A model generated the notes under the pieces. That model saw only the letters and a program-made list of their open reading frames with translations, was not told where the DNA came from and searched no databases. Positions 17,673 through 26,001 of a stretch of DNA of 64,000 bases are shown one piece after another; positions within the stretch are counted from its first letter, which is position 1, and every line of letters starts with the position of its first letter. The translations under genes were made by a program, and so were the position numbers. The DNA comes from Virgibacillus_P tibetensis (GTDB lineage Bacteria > Bacillota > Bacilli > Bacillales > Amphibacillaceae): assembly GCF_036026595.1 (NCBI RefSeq), contig NZ_JARZFX010000006.1, positions 62,001 to 126,000 on the forward strand, read 5' to 3'.

Positions 17673-19339
17673 ACGTCTTGGCACAAACGGAAGAGATATT
17701 GAAACAGGAAATTGCCACATCAGTTATACAGGCCAAGCTTGCAACCAACGAAGAGCTGCCTGGTATAATTTTAGAAAAGCCCAAGGATAAATCACATGGG
17801 GATTTTGCGACGAATATTGCCATGCAGCTTGCACGTATAGCAAAAAAATCACCTCGCCAAATTGCAGAGGACATTGTCGGAAATCTGGATCAATCAAAGG
17901 CATCGATTAAAAAGGTTGAGATCGCAGGACCAGGCTTTATCAACTTTTTTATGAAAAACGATTTCCTGGGCGGGATTATTCCAACCATCTTAGAAGCTGG
18001 CCAGACATACGGTGAAACAAACGCAGGTCAAGGCGAAAAGGTTCAAGTAGAATTTGTATCTGTAAACCCGACTGGTGATTTGCATCTGGGACACGCTCGA
18101 GGAGCTGCTTTTGGTGATGTGCTATGCAATGTGCTCGCAGCTGCCGGCTACGAGGTAGAGCGGGAGTATTATATTAATGATGCCGGAAATCAAATAGATA
18201 AGCTGGCTATATCTGTTGAAGCGCGTTATCTGCAAGCACTAGGCAACGATGCAGAAATGCCGGAAGATGGCTACCATGGCGAGGATATCATTGAAATAGG
18301 CAAAACATTAGGCGTCGAGTACGGGGATACGTGGGCGGTTAAAGAACGCGACGAACGCCTTGCATTTTTTAAAGAATATGGACTTAAATATGAACTAGGT
18401 AAGATCGAAGAGGATTTAAGAGCGTTCCGCGTGCAGTTTGACCACTGGTTCTCTGAACGTTCTCTCTATACAAGTGATAAGATAACGAACGCACTTAAAA
18501 CATTGGAAGCTGGCGGCCACACCTATGAAAAGGACGGCGCGACGTGGTTCCGCACGACTGACTTCGGGGATGATAAAGACCGCGTGTTAATTAAACAGGA
18601 CGGCAGCTATACCTATTTAACACCGGATATTGCCTATCATCAGAATAAGCTTGAACGTGGTTTTGATAAAATCATTAATGTGTGGGGAGCCGACCACCAT
18701 GGCTATATTGCACGAATGGGAGCTGCAATTCAGGCGCTTGGCTATGAAAAAGAGAAGCTGGGTGTGAAAATTATCCAAATGGTTAACCTGTTCGAGCATG
18801 GCGAAAAAGTAAAGATGAGCAAGCGTACAGGGAAAGCCGTCGCATTACGTGAACTGATGGAAGAGGTGGGCGTAGACGCAGTACGTTATTACTTCGTTAC
18901 ACGCTCCAATGATTCGCAGCTTGACTTTGATATGGACTTGGCTCGATCACAGTCAAACGACAATCCTGTTTTCTACGTACAATATGCGCATGCTAGAATA
19001 TGCACGATGCTGCAACAAGCTGAAACCAAAGGATTTACTGCAGTTGACGAATATGATGCAGCGCTGTTAACAGCTGAAAAGGAAGTCGATCTTCTCAAGA
19101 AGCTGGGTGAATTCCCACAAACGGTCGCAGAAGCTGCGGAAAAGCATACACCGCATAAGGTGACACAATATGTATTTGATTTAGCGACACTGCTGCATAG
19201 TTTCTATAACGCAGAAAAAGTACTTGATACTGAAAATAAGGAACAAACTTATGCTCGTCTTGCGCTAATGAAAGCTGTACGCATTACACTGGCCAATGCC
19301 TTATCATTGATCGCAGTTAATGCACCGGAAAAAATGTAA
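17669..19339 (+). CDS. argS: Arginyl-tRNA synthetase
   Basis: A 556-residue class I aminoacyl-tRNA synthetase that charges tRNA-Arg. It has the N-terminal Add1 domain, the HIGH-type motif as DLHLGHARGAAFGD, the ADHHGYIARM block, the KMSK loop as VKMSKRTGKAV and a C-terminal DALR anticodon-binding domain (FYVQYAHARICTML onward). Length is normal for Firmicutes. It is translationally coupled to ywiB and followed by a weak hairpin. Confidence 0.97.
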   Translation: MNVLAQTEEILKQEIATSVIQAKLATNEELPGIILEKPKDKSHGDFATNIAMQLARIAKKSPRQIAEDIVGNLDQSKASIKKVEIAGPGFINFFMKNDFLGGIIPTILEAGQTYGETNAGQGEKVQVEFVSVNPTGDLHLGHARGAAFGDVLCNVLAAAGYEVEREYYINDAGNQIDKLAISVEARYLQALGNDAEMPEDGYHGEDIIEIGKTLGVEYGDTWAVKERDERLAFFKEYGLKYELGKIEEDLRAFRVQFDHWFSERSLYTSDKITNALKTLEAGGHTYEKDGATWFRTTDFGDDKDRVLIKQDGSYTYLTPDIAYHQNKLERGFDKIINVWGADHHGYIARMGAAIQALGYEKEKLGVKIIQMVNLFEHGEKVKMSKRTGKAVALRELMEEVGVDAVRYYFVTRSNDSQLDFDMDLARSQSNDNPVFYVQYAHARICTMLQQAETKGFTAVDEYDAALLTAEKEVDLLKKLGEFPQTVAEAAEKHTPHKVTQYVFDLATLLHSFYNAEKVLDTENKEQTYARLALMKAVRITLANALSLIAVNAPEKM

Positions 19340-19352
19340 TAAAATGAAGTAT

Positions 19353-19376
19353 TCCCCTTACCATAGTGGTGGGGGG
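19353..19376 (+). terminator. Weak hairpin after argS
   Basis: ccccttacca pairs with tggtgggggg (two G-T pairs) around a three-base loop, but only a poor T-tract follows, so termination strength is uncertain. Confidence 0.4.
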
Positions 19377-19435
19377 ATAGCTTTTATCAGAGGGAATGCG
19401 ATGGTTATCAATTACCACTTTCGCAAATTACATGT

Positions 19436-19453
19436 TGACTGAACGATCATTCA
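19436..19453. promoter_or_regulatory. FadR-like operator upstream of fadF
   Basis: An 18-bp imperfect palindrome, TGACTGAACGATCATTCA, agrees at 15 of 18 positions with the B. subtilis FadR (YsiA) operator TGAATGAMTANTCATTCA. FadR is known to repress the fadF operon in B. subtilis, and derepression follows long-chain acyl-CoA binding. Confidence 0.55.
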
Positions 19454-19522
19454 TCATTTAAAGTAAACGTAAGTAATTTTATGAAGATTCTACACTCTTT
19501 GATAACTTACTTTTCGGAAAAA

Positions 19523-19536
19523 TGAAATCGTTATCA
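19523..19536. promoter_or_regulatory. Catabolite response element (cre) upstream of fadF
   Basis: TGAAATCGTTATCA fits the classical CcpA cre consensus TGWAANCGNTNWCA at every position. It lies 85 bases before the fadF start, near the probable promoter. Confidence 0.55.
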
Positions 19537-19551
19537 TTTAAATGTACACTA

Positions 19552-19573
19552 TTAAACTGGTATACTAGTTTAA
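19552..19573. promoter_or_regulatory. 22-bp palindrome over the likely fadF -10 region
   Basis: TTAAACTGGTATACTAGTTTAA has 11-bp arms differing at one position and includes a TATACT hexamer at 19561-19566. Placement over a -10 box suggests a repressor operator; the cognate protein is unknown. Confidence 0.45.
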
Positions 19574-19620
19574 ATGTTTAAGAGCTGTTAATCACACAAT
19601 CAAGAGGAGGAGAGCAGATA

Positions 19621-21729
19621 ATGGAAACATTTTTGCTAATTAACTTACTAGCATTTATAGCAATCACACTATATGCACTATACTTATTCGCTAAAGTAGT
19701 GGCAACCCGAATAGCATATATCAGACTTGGGAAAAAGTCTGAATTTGACGGAGAATTTAAAGAAAGATTCCGTCGGGTTGGAACGATTGTCTTTGGCCAA
19801 TCAAAGCTCTTAAAGGATAAAAAATCAGGAATTATCCATGTGATGATGTTTTACGGTTTTATCCTTGTCCAATTCGGGGCTATTGACTTCATTGTAAAGG
19901 GATTAGCACCGGATCATCATTTGCCTTTTGGTATTTTCTATCCAGGCTTTGTGTTTTTCCAGGAACTAGTAACACTGATGATCCTTGTTGCAGTGGTTTG
20001 GGCGTTCTATCGCCGTTATATGGAAAAGCTTGTACGCTTAAAGCGCGGCTTCAAAGCAGGATTAGTACTTATATTCATTGGAACCTTGATGGTTTCCGTA
20101 TTAGTTGGTAATGGAATGGCACAAATATGGCACGGTCATACAGCAACATGGACAGAGCCTGTTGCCAGTTTTATAGCTGGTGGATTTGGGTGGATGTCAC
20201 CAACTGCTGCTATGGTTACATTCTTTATCGCATGGTGGATACATACCATTACGCTTTTCACTTTTCTGGTCTATGTTCCGCAATCCAAACATGCTCACTT
20301 AATTGCAGCACCAATTAACGTTTTCTTAAGTAAACGTGTACCTGGTAAATTAAAAAAGATAGATTTTGATATAGATGAAGATGCGGAAGAAAATGAGGAA
20401 GATATATCGTTTGGTGTCGGAAAAGTAGAAGACTTTGAGCAGCATCAGATGATCGATTTCTACGCATGTGTGGAATGCGGTCGCTGTACAGATGTCTGCC
20501 CAGCTTCGGGCACTGGTAAAATGCTGTCACCAATGGATATTATGATCAAAGTTCGGGATCATCTTACGGAAAGAGGTGCAGCTATAACTGGAAAATCACC
20601 ATGGGTACCTTCCTATGCATTCTCAGGAACACAAGGAAACCAGGCAAGTGCTGGAAATGAGGCTGCAGCAACTATCCAAACAGCAAGTCTGATCGGGGAT
20701 GTTATTACCCAAGAGGAACTTGCAGGCTGTACAACGTGCCGTAATTGTGAAGATGCATGTCCAGTAAATAACGAGCATGTTGGAACAATTATTGATATGC
20801 GCCGTTACTTAGTAATGACAGAAGGTAAGATGGATCCGGATGCTCAGCGTGCGGTAATGAACATTGAGCGTCAGGGTAACCCTTGGGGTCTATCTAAAAA
20901 AGATCGCATTAAATGGCGTGAGGTTGACGAGTCGGTATCTATCCCAACAATTAAGGAACTGAAAAAGGAAGATAAAGAATTTGAGTATCTGTTCTGGGTA
21001 AGTTCAATGGGTGCTTATGACAGCCGCAGTCAAAAAATCGCTATAGCTTTTGCAAAGCTTATGAATCAAGCAGGTATCAGCTTTGCGATTCTTGGAAATA
21101 AGGAAGCGAACTCTGGAGATACAGCACGCCGAATCGGAAATGAATTTTTATTCCAGGAAATCGCTGAAAAAAATATAAAAGAATTTGAGAAAAATAATGT
21201 AACAAAGATCGTCACTATTGATCCGCATGCATACAATATTTTCAAAAATGAATACCCTGACTTCGGTTATGAGGCAGAAGTTTATCATCATACACAGATG
21301 CTCTATGACCTCGTGATGAATGGAAAACTGAAACCACAGGGTGAAATTAATCAGCGCTTGACCTATCACGATTCTTGTTATCTGGGAAGATATAATGGCG
21401 TTTATGATCCGCCAAGAGAGATTCTTACTTCTATCCCAGGAATTGAGTTAGTTGAAATGACACGCAGCAAAGAAAATGGCATGTGCTGTGGTGCTGGTGG
21501 TGGACTAATGTGGTCCGAAGAAACAACAGGTAACCGCATTAACGTTGCCCGTACAGAGCAGGCAATGGAAGTAAAACCAACGATGATATCAAGTGCTTGT
21601 CCATATTGTCTAACCATGTTAAGTGATGGGACAAAAGCGAAAGAAGTCGAAGAAGATATCAGCACATTGGATGTAGCGGAAATTCTGGCATTATCTGTAT
21701 TTACAGAAGAAGAAGCAAAGACAGCCTAA
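19621..21729 (+). CDS. fadF: Iron-sulfur membrane reductase FadF (fatty acid beta-oxidation electron acceptor)
   Basis: A 702-residue protein that joins a NarI-like membrane domain to a heterodisulfide-reductase-type iron-sulfur domain. The first 240 residues contain five or six transmembrane helices. Two 4Fe-4S motifs follow (CVECGRCTDVCPA and CTTCRNCEDACPV), then two cysteine-rich CCG domains (GMCCGAGGG and SACPYCLTML). FadF (YwjF) is thought to pass electrons from electron-transfer flavoprotein to the quinone pool during beta-oxidation. A strong ribosome-binding site (gaggagga) is present. A FadR-like site, a cre and a palindrome lie upstream, and a terminator separates it from the thiolase operon. 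Confidence 0.92.
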   Translation: METFLLINLLAFIAITLYALYLFAKVVATRIAYIRLGKKSEFDGEFKERFRRVGTIVFGQSKLLKDKKSGIIHVMMFYGFILVQFGAIDFIVKGLAPDHHLPFGIFYPGFVFFQELVTLMILVAVVWAFYRRYMEKLVRLKRGFKAGLVLIFIGTLMVSVLVGNGMAQIWHGHTATWTEPVASFIAGGFGWMSPTAAMVTFFIAWWIHTITLFTFLVYVPQSKHAHLIAAPINVFLSKRVPGKLKKIDFDIDEDAEENEEDISFGVGKVEDFEQHQMIDFYACVECGRCTDVCPASGTGKMLSPMDIMIKVRDHLTERGAAITGKSPWVPSYAFSGTQGNQASAGNEAAATIQTASLIGDVITQEELAGCTTCRNCEDACPVNNEHVGTIIDMRRYLVMTEGKMDPDAQRAVMNIERQGNPWGLSKKDRIKWREVDESVSIPTIKELKKEDKEFEYLFWVSSMGAYDSRSQKIAIAFAKLMNQAGISFAILGNKEANSGDTARRIGNEFLFQEIAEKNIKEFEKNNVTKIVTIDPHAYNIFKNEYPDFGYEAEVYHHTQMLYDLVMNGKLKPQGEINQRLTYHDSCYLGRYNGVYDPPREILTSIPGIELVEMTRSKENGMCCGAGGGLMWSEETTGNRINVARTEQAMEVKPTMISSACPYCLTMLSDGTKAKEVEEDISTLDVAEILALSVFTEEEAKTA

Positions 21730-21774
21730 AATAAAATAAAGTTAGAAAAAACGGAAAAATATGGTAGAATAATA

Positions 21775-21806
21775 GAGGGGTATTCATGTACACATGTACC
21801 CCTCTT
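21775..21806 (+). terminator. Terminator of fadF
   Basis: gaggggta (21775-21782) pairs with tacccctc (21797-21804); an internal palindrome (catgtacacatg) extends the stem. A short T-rich tract follows. Confidence 0.8.
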
Positions 21807-21819
21807 ATTCTAAAGTGAT

Positions 21820-21837
21820 ATTGAGCGAGCGTTCAAT
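21820..21837. promoter_or_regulatory. TetR-type operator candidate before the thiolase operon
   Basis: ATTGAGCGAGCGTTCAAT is an 18-bp palindrome with a single mismatched pair between arms apart from its centre. Its form is typical of TetR-family operators. Candidates for binding are FadR or the TetR regulator encoded at 28181-28813 in the same operon. Confidence 0.5.
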
Positions 21838-22049
21838 CGTTATAAAGAAAGCGCTGTCAATTTGTGGTTGTCCAATACGCAGAACTTGAAAAAGGAGACA
21901 CAGGGGAAATTGGAAGTTCTAATTCAATTGTTAATGACGACTTTTTTCTAATAGAATGAAACTGCGACTACTCGTCCCCACCGAAATTTATTGTTGTATT
22001 TGACACAATATCTATAAAAGATGACTTAAAATGCAATATTGGTTACTAC

Positions 22050-22500
22050 TTCGGGCAGTCGCTTTCACTACTCCGGGTACAAGTGCACATCTGTTCAGCC
22101 TTTACTTAGTTTGCTTTGCGGTGTTTTCTTTGCAGAGCACGGCTTCAGTCTCCTCAAGAAACCCACTCAGTGGGGTCTTCAGACACGTGCTATTCTGAGC
22201 AGGAGTCAACAGTCGTAGCTCCAAAAAACCATCGTAATAGTGAAAGCAGCTATATAGTATTGTTGCAAAACACAATATCAGCCCAGGAAATAAATGAAGA
22301 CTCCTGCGGGAATAGCGATGACGATGAGACCCCACAGTGAGCGTTCTTTGCGAGTGAGGAGGCTCAGCGCGAGCCCGCGGAAAGCGAAGTATATTTCCTG
22401 AGCGTTTAGCTATTCCGGTAACAAGTTACGTCGCACTTTATATCAACTGCGACAATTAATAGCACCAATTTGCAGGAAAAGAGCATTATTAAATAAATAC
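22050..22500. repeat. Composite inverted GC-rich repeat in the thiolase operon leader
   Basis: Two copies of a Bacillaceae interspersed element face each other: one on the minus strand at 22131-22212 and one on the plus strand at 22288-22407 (actcctgcgggaatagcg ... gagcccgcggaaagcg). A tail at 22436-22497 (tttatatcaactgcgacaatt) follows. The same arms and tail occur at 55022-55143, 55531-55626 and 55684-55757. The block separates the presumed operator from the first gene. Confidence 0.75.
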
Positions 22501-22527
22501 ACATAAAAAAGAAGGGATGTTTTACGT

Positions 22528-23715
22528 ATGAGGAAAACTGTTATTGTTTCAGGAGCAAGAACACCATTTGGTAAATTTGGAGGAGCTTTAAAGCCATTCA
22601 CTGCATCACAGCTAGGAGGAAGAGCAATTGGAGCAGCACTGGAACGTGCTGGACTAGAAGGATCGCAAATTGATGAAGTGATTATGGGTACTGTTTTACA
22701 GGGTGGGCAAGGACAGCTTCCTTCCCGGCAGGCAGCCAGAGAAGCGGGACTTCCATGGGCCGTAAAAACGGAAACAATTAACAAAGTCTGTGCTTCCGGC
22801 TTACGCAGTGTAACACTAGCAGATGAGCTTATTCGTCTGGGAGAGGAAGAGGTAATCATTGCGGGTGGAATGGAAAGTATGAGCAATGCACCGTATTTCC
22901 TGCCTGATGCGCGTTGGGGTAACCGTATGGGTGATAAAAGTGTAAAGGATATGATGGTTCATGATGGATTAACCTGTTCCTTTGAAGGTGTACACATGGG
23001 GACGTATGGCAACTCCACTGCAGAAAAGCATGAGTTGACCAGAGAGGCACAGGATGAATGGTCGTACCGCAGCCATCAGCGTGCTGGCCAGGCCATCCAA
23101 GAAGGCAAATTCAAAGAAGAAATTGTAGCAGTAGAAGTACCCCAACGCAAAGGGGATCCGGTAGTAGTTGATACCGATGAGGCACCGCGCATGGACACAA
23201 GTGTAGAAAAGCTTGCTAAACTCCGCCCTGCTTTTGGAAAAGATGGAACAATTACGGCAGGTAATGCTCCTGGAATCAATGATGGGGCATGTGCATTTGT
23301 AGTAATGTCAGATGAAAAAGCGGAAGCATTGGGTAAAACACCTTTAGCTACTGTCTTAGGTCATGCGGAAGTTGCGGTAGAAGCAAAAGATTTCCCGGAA
23401 ACTCCTGGACTGGTAATCAATAAATTACTGGAGAAAACAGGCCATTCGAAAGATGATATTGATTTATTTGAGATAAACGAAGCATTTGCAGCCGTATCAT
23501 TGGCAAGTGGAAAAATTGCTGGAATTGATAATGAAAAAGTAAATGTAAACGGTGGAGCAGTTGCATTAGGTCATCCTATAGGTGCCAGTGGTGCTCGTAT
23601 CATTCTTACATTAATTCACGAATTAAAACGACGTGGTGGAGGACTGGGGATTGCTGCAATCTGCAGTGGTGGCGGCCAAGGTGACGCCGTATTGATCGAA
23701 GTTCCAAAAGGCTAA
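22528..23715 (+). CDS. Acetyl-CoA C-acyltransferase (thiolase)
   Basis: A 395-residue thiolase, the last enzyme of beta-oxidation or an acetoacetyl-CoA thiolase. Active-site cysteine in NKVCASGLRSV, second catalytic block GHPIGASGAR with the histidine, and the C-terminal catalytic cysteine in AAICSGGGQGDA are all present. It is MmgA-like. The ribosome-binding site is agaaggga. First gene of the operon thiolase - hydroxyacyl-CoA dehydrogenase - two acyl-CoA dehydrogenases - meaB - tetR - icmF. A 21-bp repeat array fills the gap to the next gene. Confidence 0.94.
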   Translation: MRKTVIVSGARTPFGKFGGALKPFTASQLGGRAIGAALERAGLEGSQIDEVIMGTVLQGGQGQLPSRQAAREAGLPWAVKTETINKVCASGLRSVTLADELIRLGEEEVIIAGGMESMSNAPYFLPDARWGNRMGDKSVKDMMVHDGLTCSFEGVHMGTYGNSTAEKHELTREAQDEWSYRSHQRAGQAIQEGKFKEEIVAVEVPQRKGDPVVVDTDEAPRMDTSVEKLAKLRPAFGKDGTITAGNAPGINDGACAFVVMSDEKAEALGKTPLATVLGHAEVAVEAKDFPETPGLVINKLLEKTGHSKDDIDLFEINEAFAAVSLASGKIAGIDNEKVNVNGGAVALGHPIGASGARIILTLIHELKRRGGGLGIAAICSGGGQGDAVLIEVPKG

Positions 23716-23728
23716 CCAATCAGCACCA

Positions 23729-23940
23729 CAGCGTGAGCGATCGACAACACCACACGAGCGATCAGCGCCACCGCATGAGCGATCGAGAACACGTTCCGAG
23801 CGATCAGCAACATAGCATGAACGATCATCGCCAGCATGCGAGCGATCGGCAACACCGCACGAGCGATCGAGAACACGTTCAAAGCGATCGACAAAACGTT
23901 CCGAGCGATCAGCGCCACCACACGAGCGATCGAAAACGCA
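23729..23940. repeat. 21-bp tandem repeat array, locus B (ten units)
   Basis: GCGATC (ACGATC in one unit) occurs at 23737, 23758, 23779, 23800, 23821, 23842, 23863, 23884, 23905 and 23926, exactly 21 bases apart every time. The unit reads roughly GAGCGATCRNNAACACNNNNC. Because 21 is a multiple of three, several frames stay open and give heptad peptides such as SDRQHHT, but composition and the strong ribosome-binding site after the array argue that it is not translated. Confidence 0.92.
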
Positions 23941-23960
23941 ATTCAAAGGAGGACCCATCA

Positions 23961-24812
23961 ATGTCAATAAAAAAAGTTATGGTAATCGGAGCAGGTCAAA
24001 TGGGGGCTGGAATTGCTCAGAGCTGTGCCCAATCCGGTTTCGAGGTTCTATTGAACGACATGAATGAAGAAGCGATCGAAAAAGGTCTGAAAAATATTGA
24101 GAAATTGCTCACGCGAGCAGTAGAAAAAGAAAGAATATCAGAAAAAGATAAAAAAGATACATTAAACAGACTATCTCCATCAACTCATTTACAGGATGCG
24201 CAGTCTTGTGATCTTATCATTGAGGCTGTTGTAGAAAATATGGAAGTAAAAACAAAAGTATTTAGTGATTTGGATGCCTTTGCACCAAAACATGCGATCT
24301 TGGCGTCAAATACATCATCACTTCCAATTACAGAAATTGCTGCTGTAACAAAACGCCCGGAACAGGTTATTGGGATGCATTTTATGAACCCGGTACCAGT
24401 AATGAAGCTTGTGGAAATAATTCGTGGCTTGCAGACAAGTGATGAAACCTATCAAGCTATTAAAACGATGACGGAGGAATTAAGCAAAACACCTGTAGAA
24501 GTAAATGACTTCCCTGGTTTTGTATCCAATCGTATACTCATGCCTATGATTAACGAAGCAATCTATACTGTTTATGAAGGTGTAGCATCACCTGAAGATA
24601 TCGACACAGTAATGAAACTAGGTATGAATCACCCTATGGGGCCTCTGCAATTAGCTGATTTTATTGGCCTGGACACATGTCTTTCCATTATGGAAGTCCT
24701 TCATGAAGGGTTTGCAGACAGTAAATACCGACCATGCCCACTGCTTCGTAAATATGTCAAAGCAGGCTGGTTAGGTAAGAAGTCAGGCCGTGGGTTTTAC
24801 CAATACAGTTAA
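23961..24812 (+). CDS. 3-hydroxybutyryl-CoA dehydrogenase (MmgB-like)
   Basis: A 283-residue NAD-dependent 3-hydroxyacyl-CoA dehydrogenase. It has the Rossmann motif VIGAGQMGAGIAQ, the catalytic region MHFMNPVPVMKLVEI, and the C-terminal dimer domain (GFVSNRILMPMINEA, MNHPMGPLQLADFIGLD). The length is the usual one for the short form. The start at 23961 is fixed by AAAGGAGGA eight bases upstream. The frame is open upstream through the repeat array to a GTG at 23733, but this would add 76 residues of heptad repeats absent from the family. Confidence 0.93.
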   Translation: MSIKKVMVIGAGQMGAGIAQSCAQSGFEVLLNDMNEEAIEKGLKNIEKLLTRAVEKERISEKDKKDTLNRLSPSTHLQDAQSCDLIIEAVVENMEVKTKVFSDLDAFAPKHAILASNTSSLPITEIAAVTKRPEQVIGMHFMNPVPVMKLVEIIRGLQTSDETYQAIKTMTEELSKTPVEVNDFPGFVSNRILMPMINEAIYTVYEGVASPEDIDTVMKLGMNHPMGPLQLADFIGLDTCLSIMEVLHEGFADSKYRPCPLLRKYVKAGWLGKKSGRGFYQYS

Positions 24813-24850
24813 TTTAAGACATCATGAATCAGCAGAGAGGGGGTAAAAAG

Positions 24851-25987
24851 ATGAACATGCATTTTACGGAAGAACAGAACATGATGCGTAAGATGGTTCG
24901 TGACTTTGCTCAGAAGGAAATCACGAAGGATATCGAGCGAATGGAAAAAGAAGACCGCTTTCCACAAGAGATTATTAAAAAAATGGGGGAGCTTGGATTA
25001 ATGGGAATCCCAATCCCGGAGGAATATGGTGGGAGTGGGATGGATTACCCGTCCTATATTAGCGCAATTCATGAAATCTCAAAGGTAAGCGCAACAGTAG
25101 GTGTTATTCTGTCTGTGCACACTTCTGTGGGTACAAATCCAATTCTCTATTTTGGAAATGAAGAACAGAAGAAGCGCTACCTGCCCAAACTTGCAAGTGG
25201 GGAATATCTCGGTGCATTTGCCTTAACTGAGCCAGGTGCAGGATCAGATGTTGCAAGTTTAAAAACAAGAGCTACTAAAGATGGAGACAATTATATTTTA
25301 AATGGTTCCAAAGTGTTTATTACAAACGGTGGCGCTGCAGACACATACATTACGTTTGCACGGACTGGGGAAGGCACTGAAGGTCTGAGCGCTTTCATCA
25401 TTGAAAAAGATGCGCCAGGTTTCATTGTTGGAAAGAAAGAAAAGAAGATGGGGCTTCACGGATCAAATACAGTTCCTTTAACATTTGACCAGTGTATTGT
25501 GCCCAAGGAGCAGTTATTAGGAAAAGAAGGCGATGGATTTAAAATAGCGATGGCTAACCTGAATGTTGGACGAATCGGTATTGCAGCACAGGCACTCGGT
25601 ATTGGCGAAGCGGCTATGGAGCATGCCGTAGCTTATGCGAAAGAGCGTGAGCAGTTTGGCAAGCCGATTGCAGTAAACCAGGGAATTTCTTTCAAGCTCG
25701 CCGATATGGCAACAGCTTCAGAGTCAGCGCGACTGCTTGTGTATCACGCAGCCTCACTTGTAGAACGTGGTATTCCATGTGTTAAAGAGGCATCAATTGC
25801 AAAAATGTTTGCATCAAAAACAGCAATGAATAATGCTATTGAAGCAGTACAAATATATGGTGGTTATGGCTACACAGAAGATTATCCAGTAGAACGATTT
25901 TTCCGGGATGCAAAAATTACTGAGATCTATGAAGGTTCGAATGAGATACAGCATATTGTAATTGCTAAACAGCTACTGAACGCCTAA
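24851..25987 (+). CDS. Acyl-CoA dehydrogenase (first of a tandem pair)
   Basis: A 378-residue FAD-dependent short-chain acyl-CoA dehydrogenase introducing the 2,3 double bond. Family blocks seen are GAFALTEPGAGSDVASLKT (FAD and substrate contact), VFITNGGAADTYI, EREQFGKPIAVNQGISFKLADMA and YTEDYPVERFFRDAKITEIYEGSNEIQ, in which the glutamate of YEGSNE is the catalytic base. ATG 24851 is preferred over 24824 because gagaggggg precedes it. About 60 percent similar by eye to the next gene, indicating duplication. Confidence 0.93.
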   Translation: MNMHFTEEQNMMRKMVRDFAQKEITKDIERMEKEDRFPQEIIKKMGELGLMGIPIPEEYGGSGMDYPSYISAIHEISKVSATVGVILSVHTSVGTNPILYFGNEEQKKRYLPKLASGEYLGAFALTEPGAGSDVASLKTRATKDGDNYILNGSKVFITNGGAADTYITFARTGEGTEGLSAFIIEKDAPGFIVGKKEKKMGLHGSNTVPLTFDQCIVPKEQLLGKEGDGFKIAMANLNVGRIGIAAQALGIGEAAMEHAVAYAKEREQFGKPIAVNQGISFKLADMATASESARLLVYHAASLVERGIPCVKEASIAKMFASKTAMNNAIEAVQIYGGYGYTEDYPVERFFRDAKITEIYEGSNEIQHIVIAKQLLNA

Positions 25988-26001
25988 GGGGGAAAACACA
26001 A

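Noticed and set aside
22116..22340. Open frame of 74 codons before the thiolase gene
   Set aside because: It lies wholly in the interspersed repeat and has no ribosome-binding site or family likeness.
23729..23940. CRISPR array
   Set aside because: Units are contiguous at 21 bases with no unique spacers, and no cas genes are near.
23733..23960. Heptad-repeat N-terminal extension of the hydroxyacyl-CoA dehydrogenase
   Set aside because: The open frame follows from the repeat length being a multiple of three; a consensus ribosome-binding site and family start lie at 23961.
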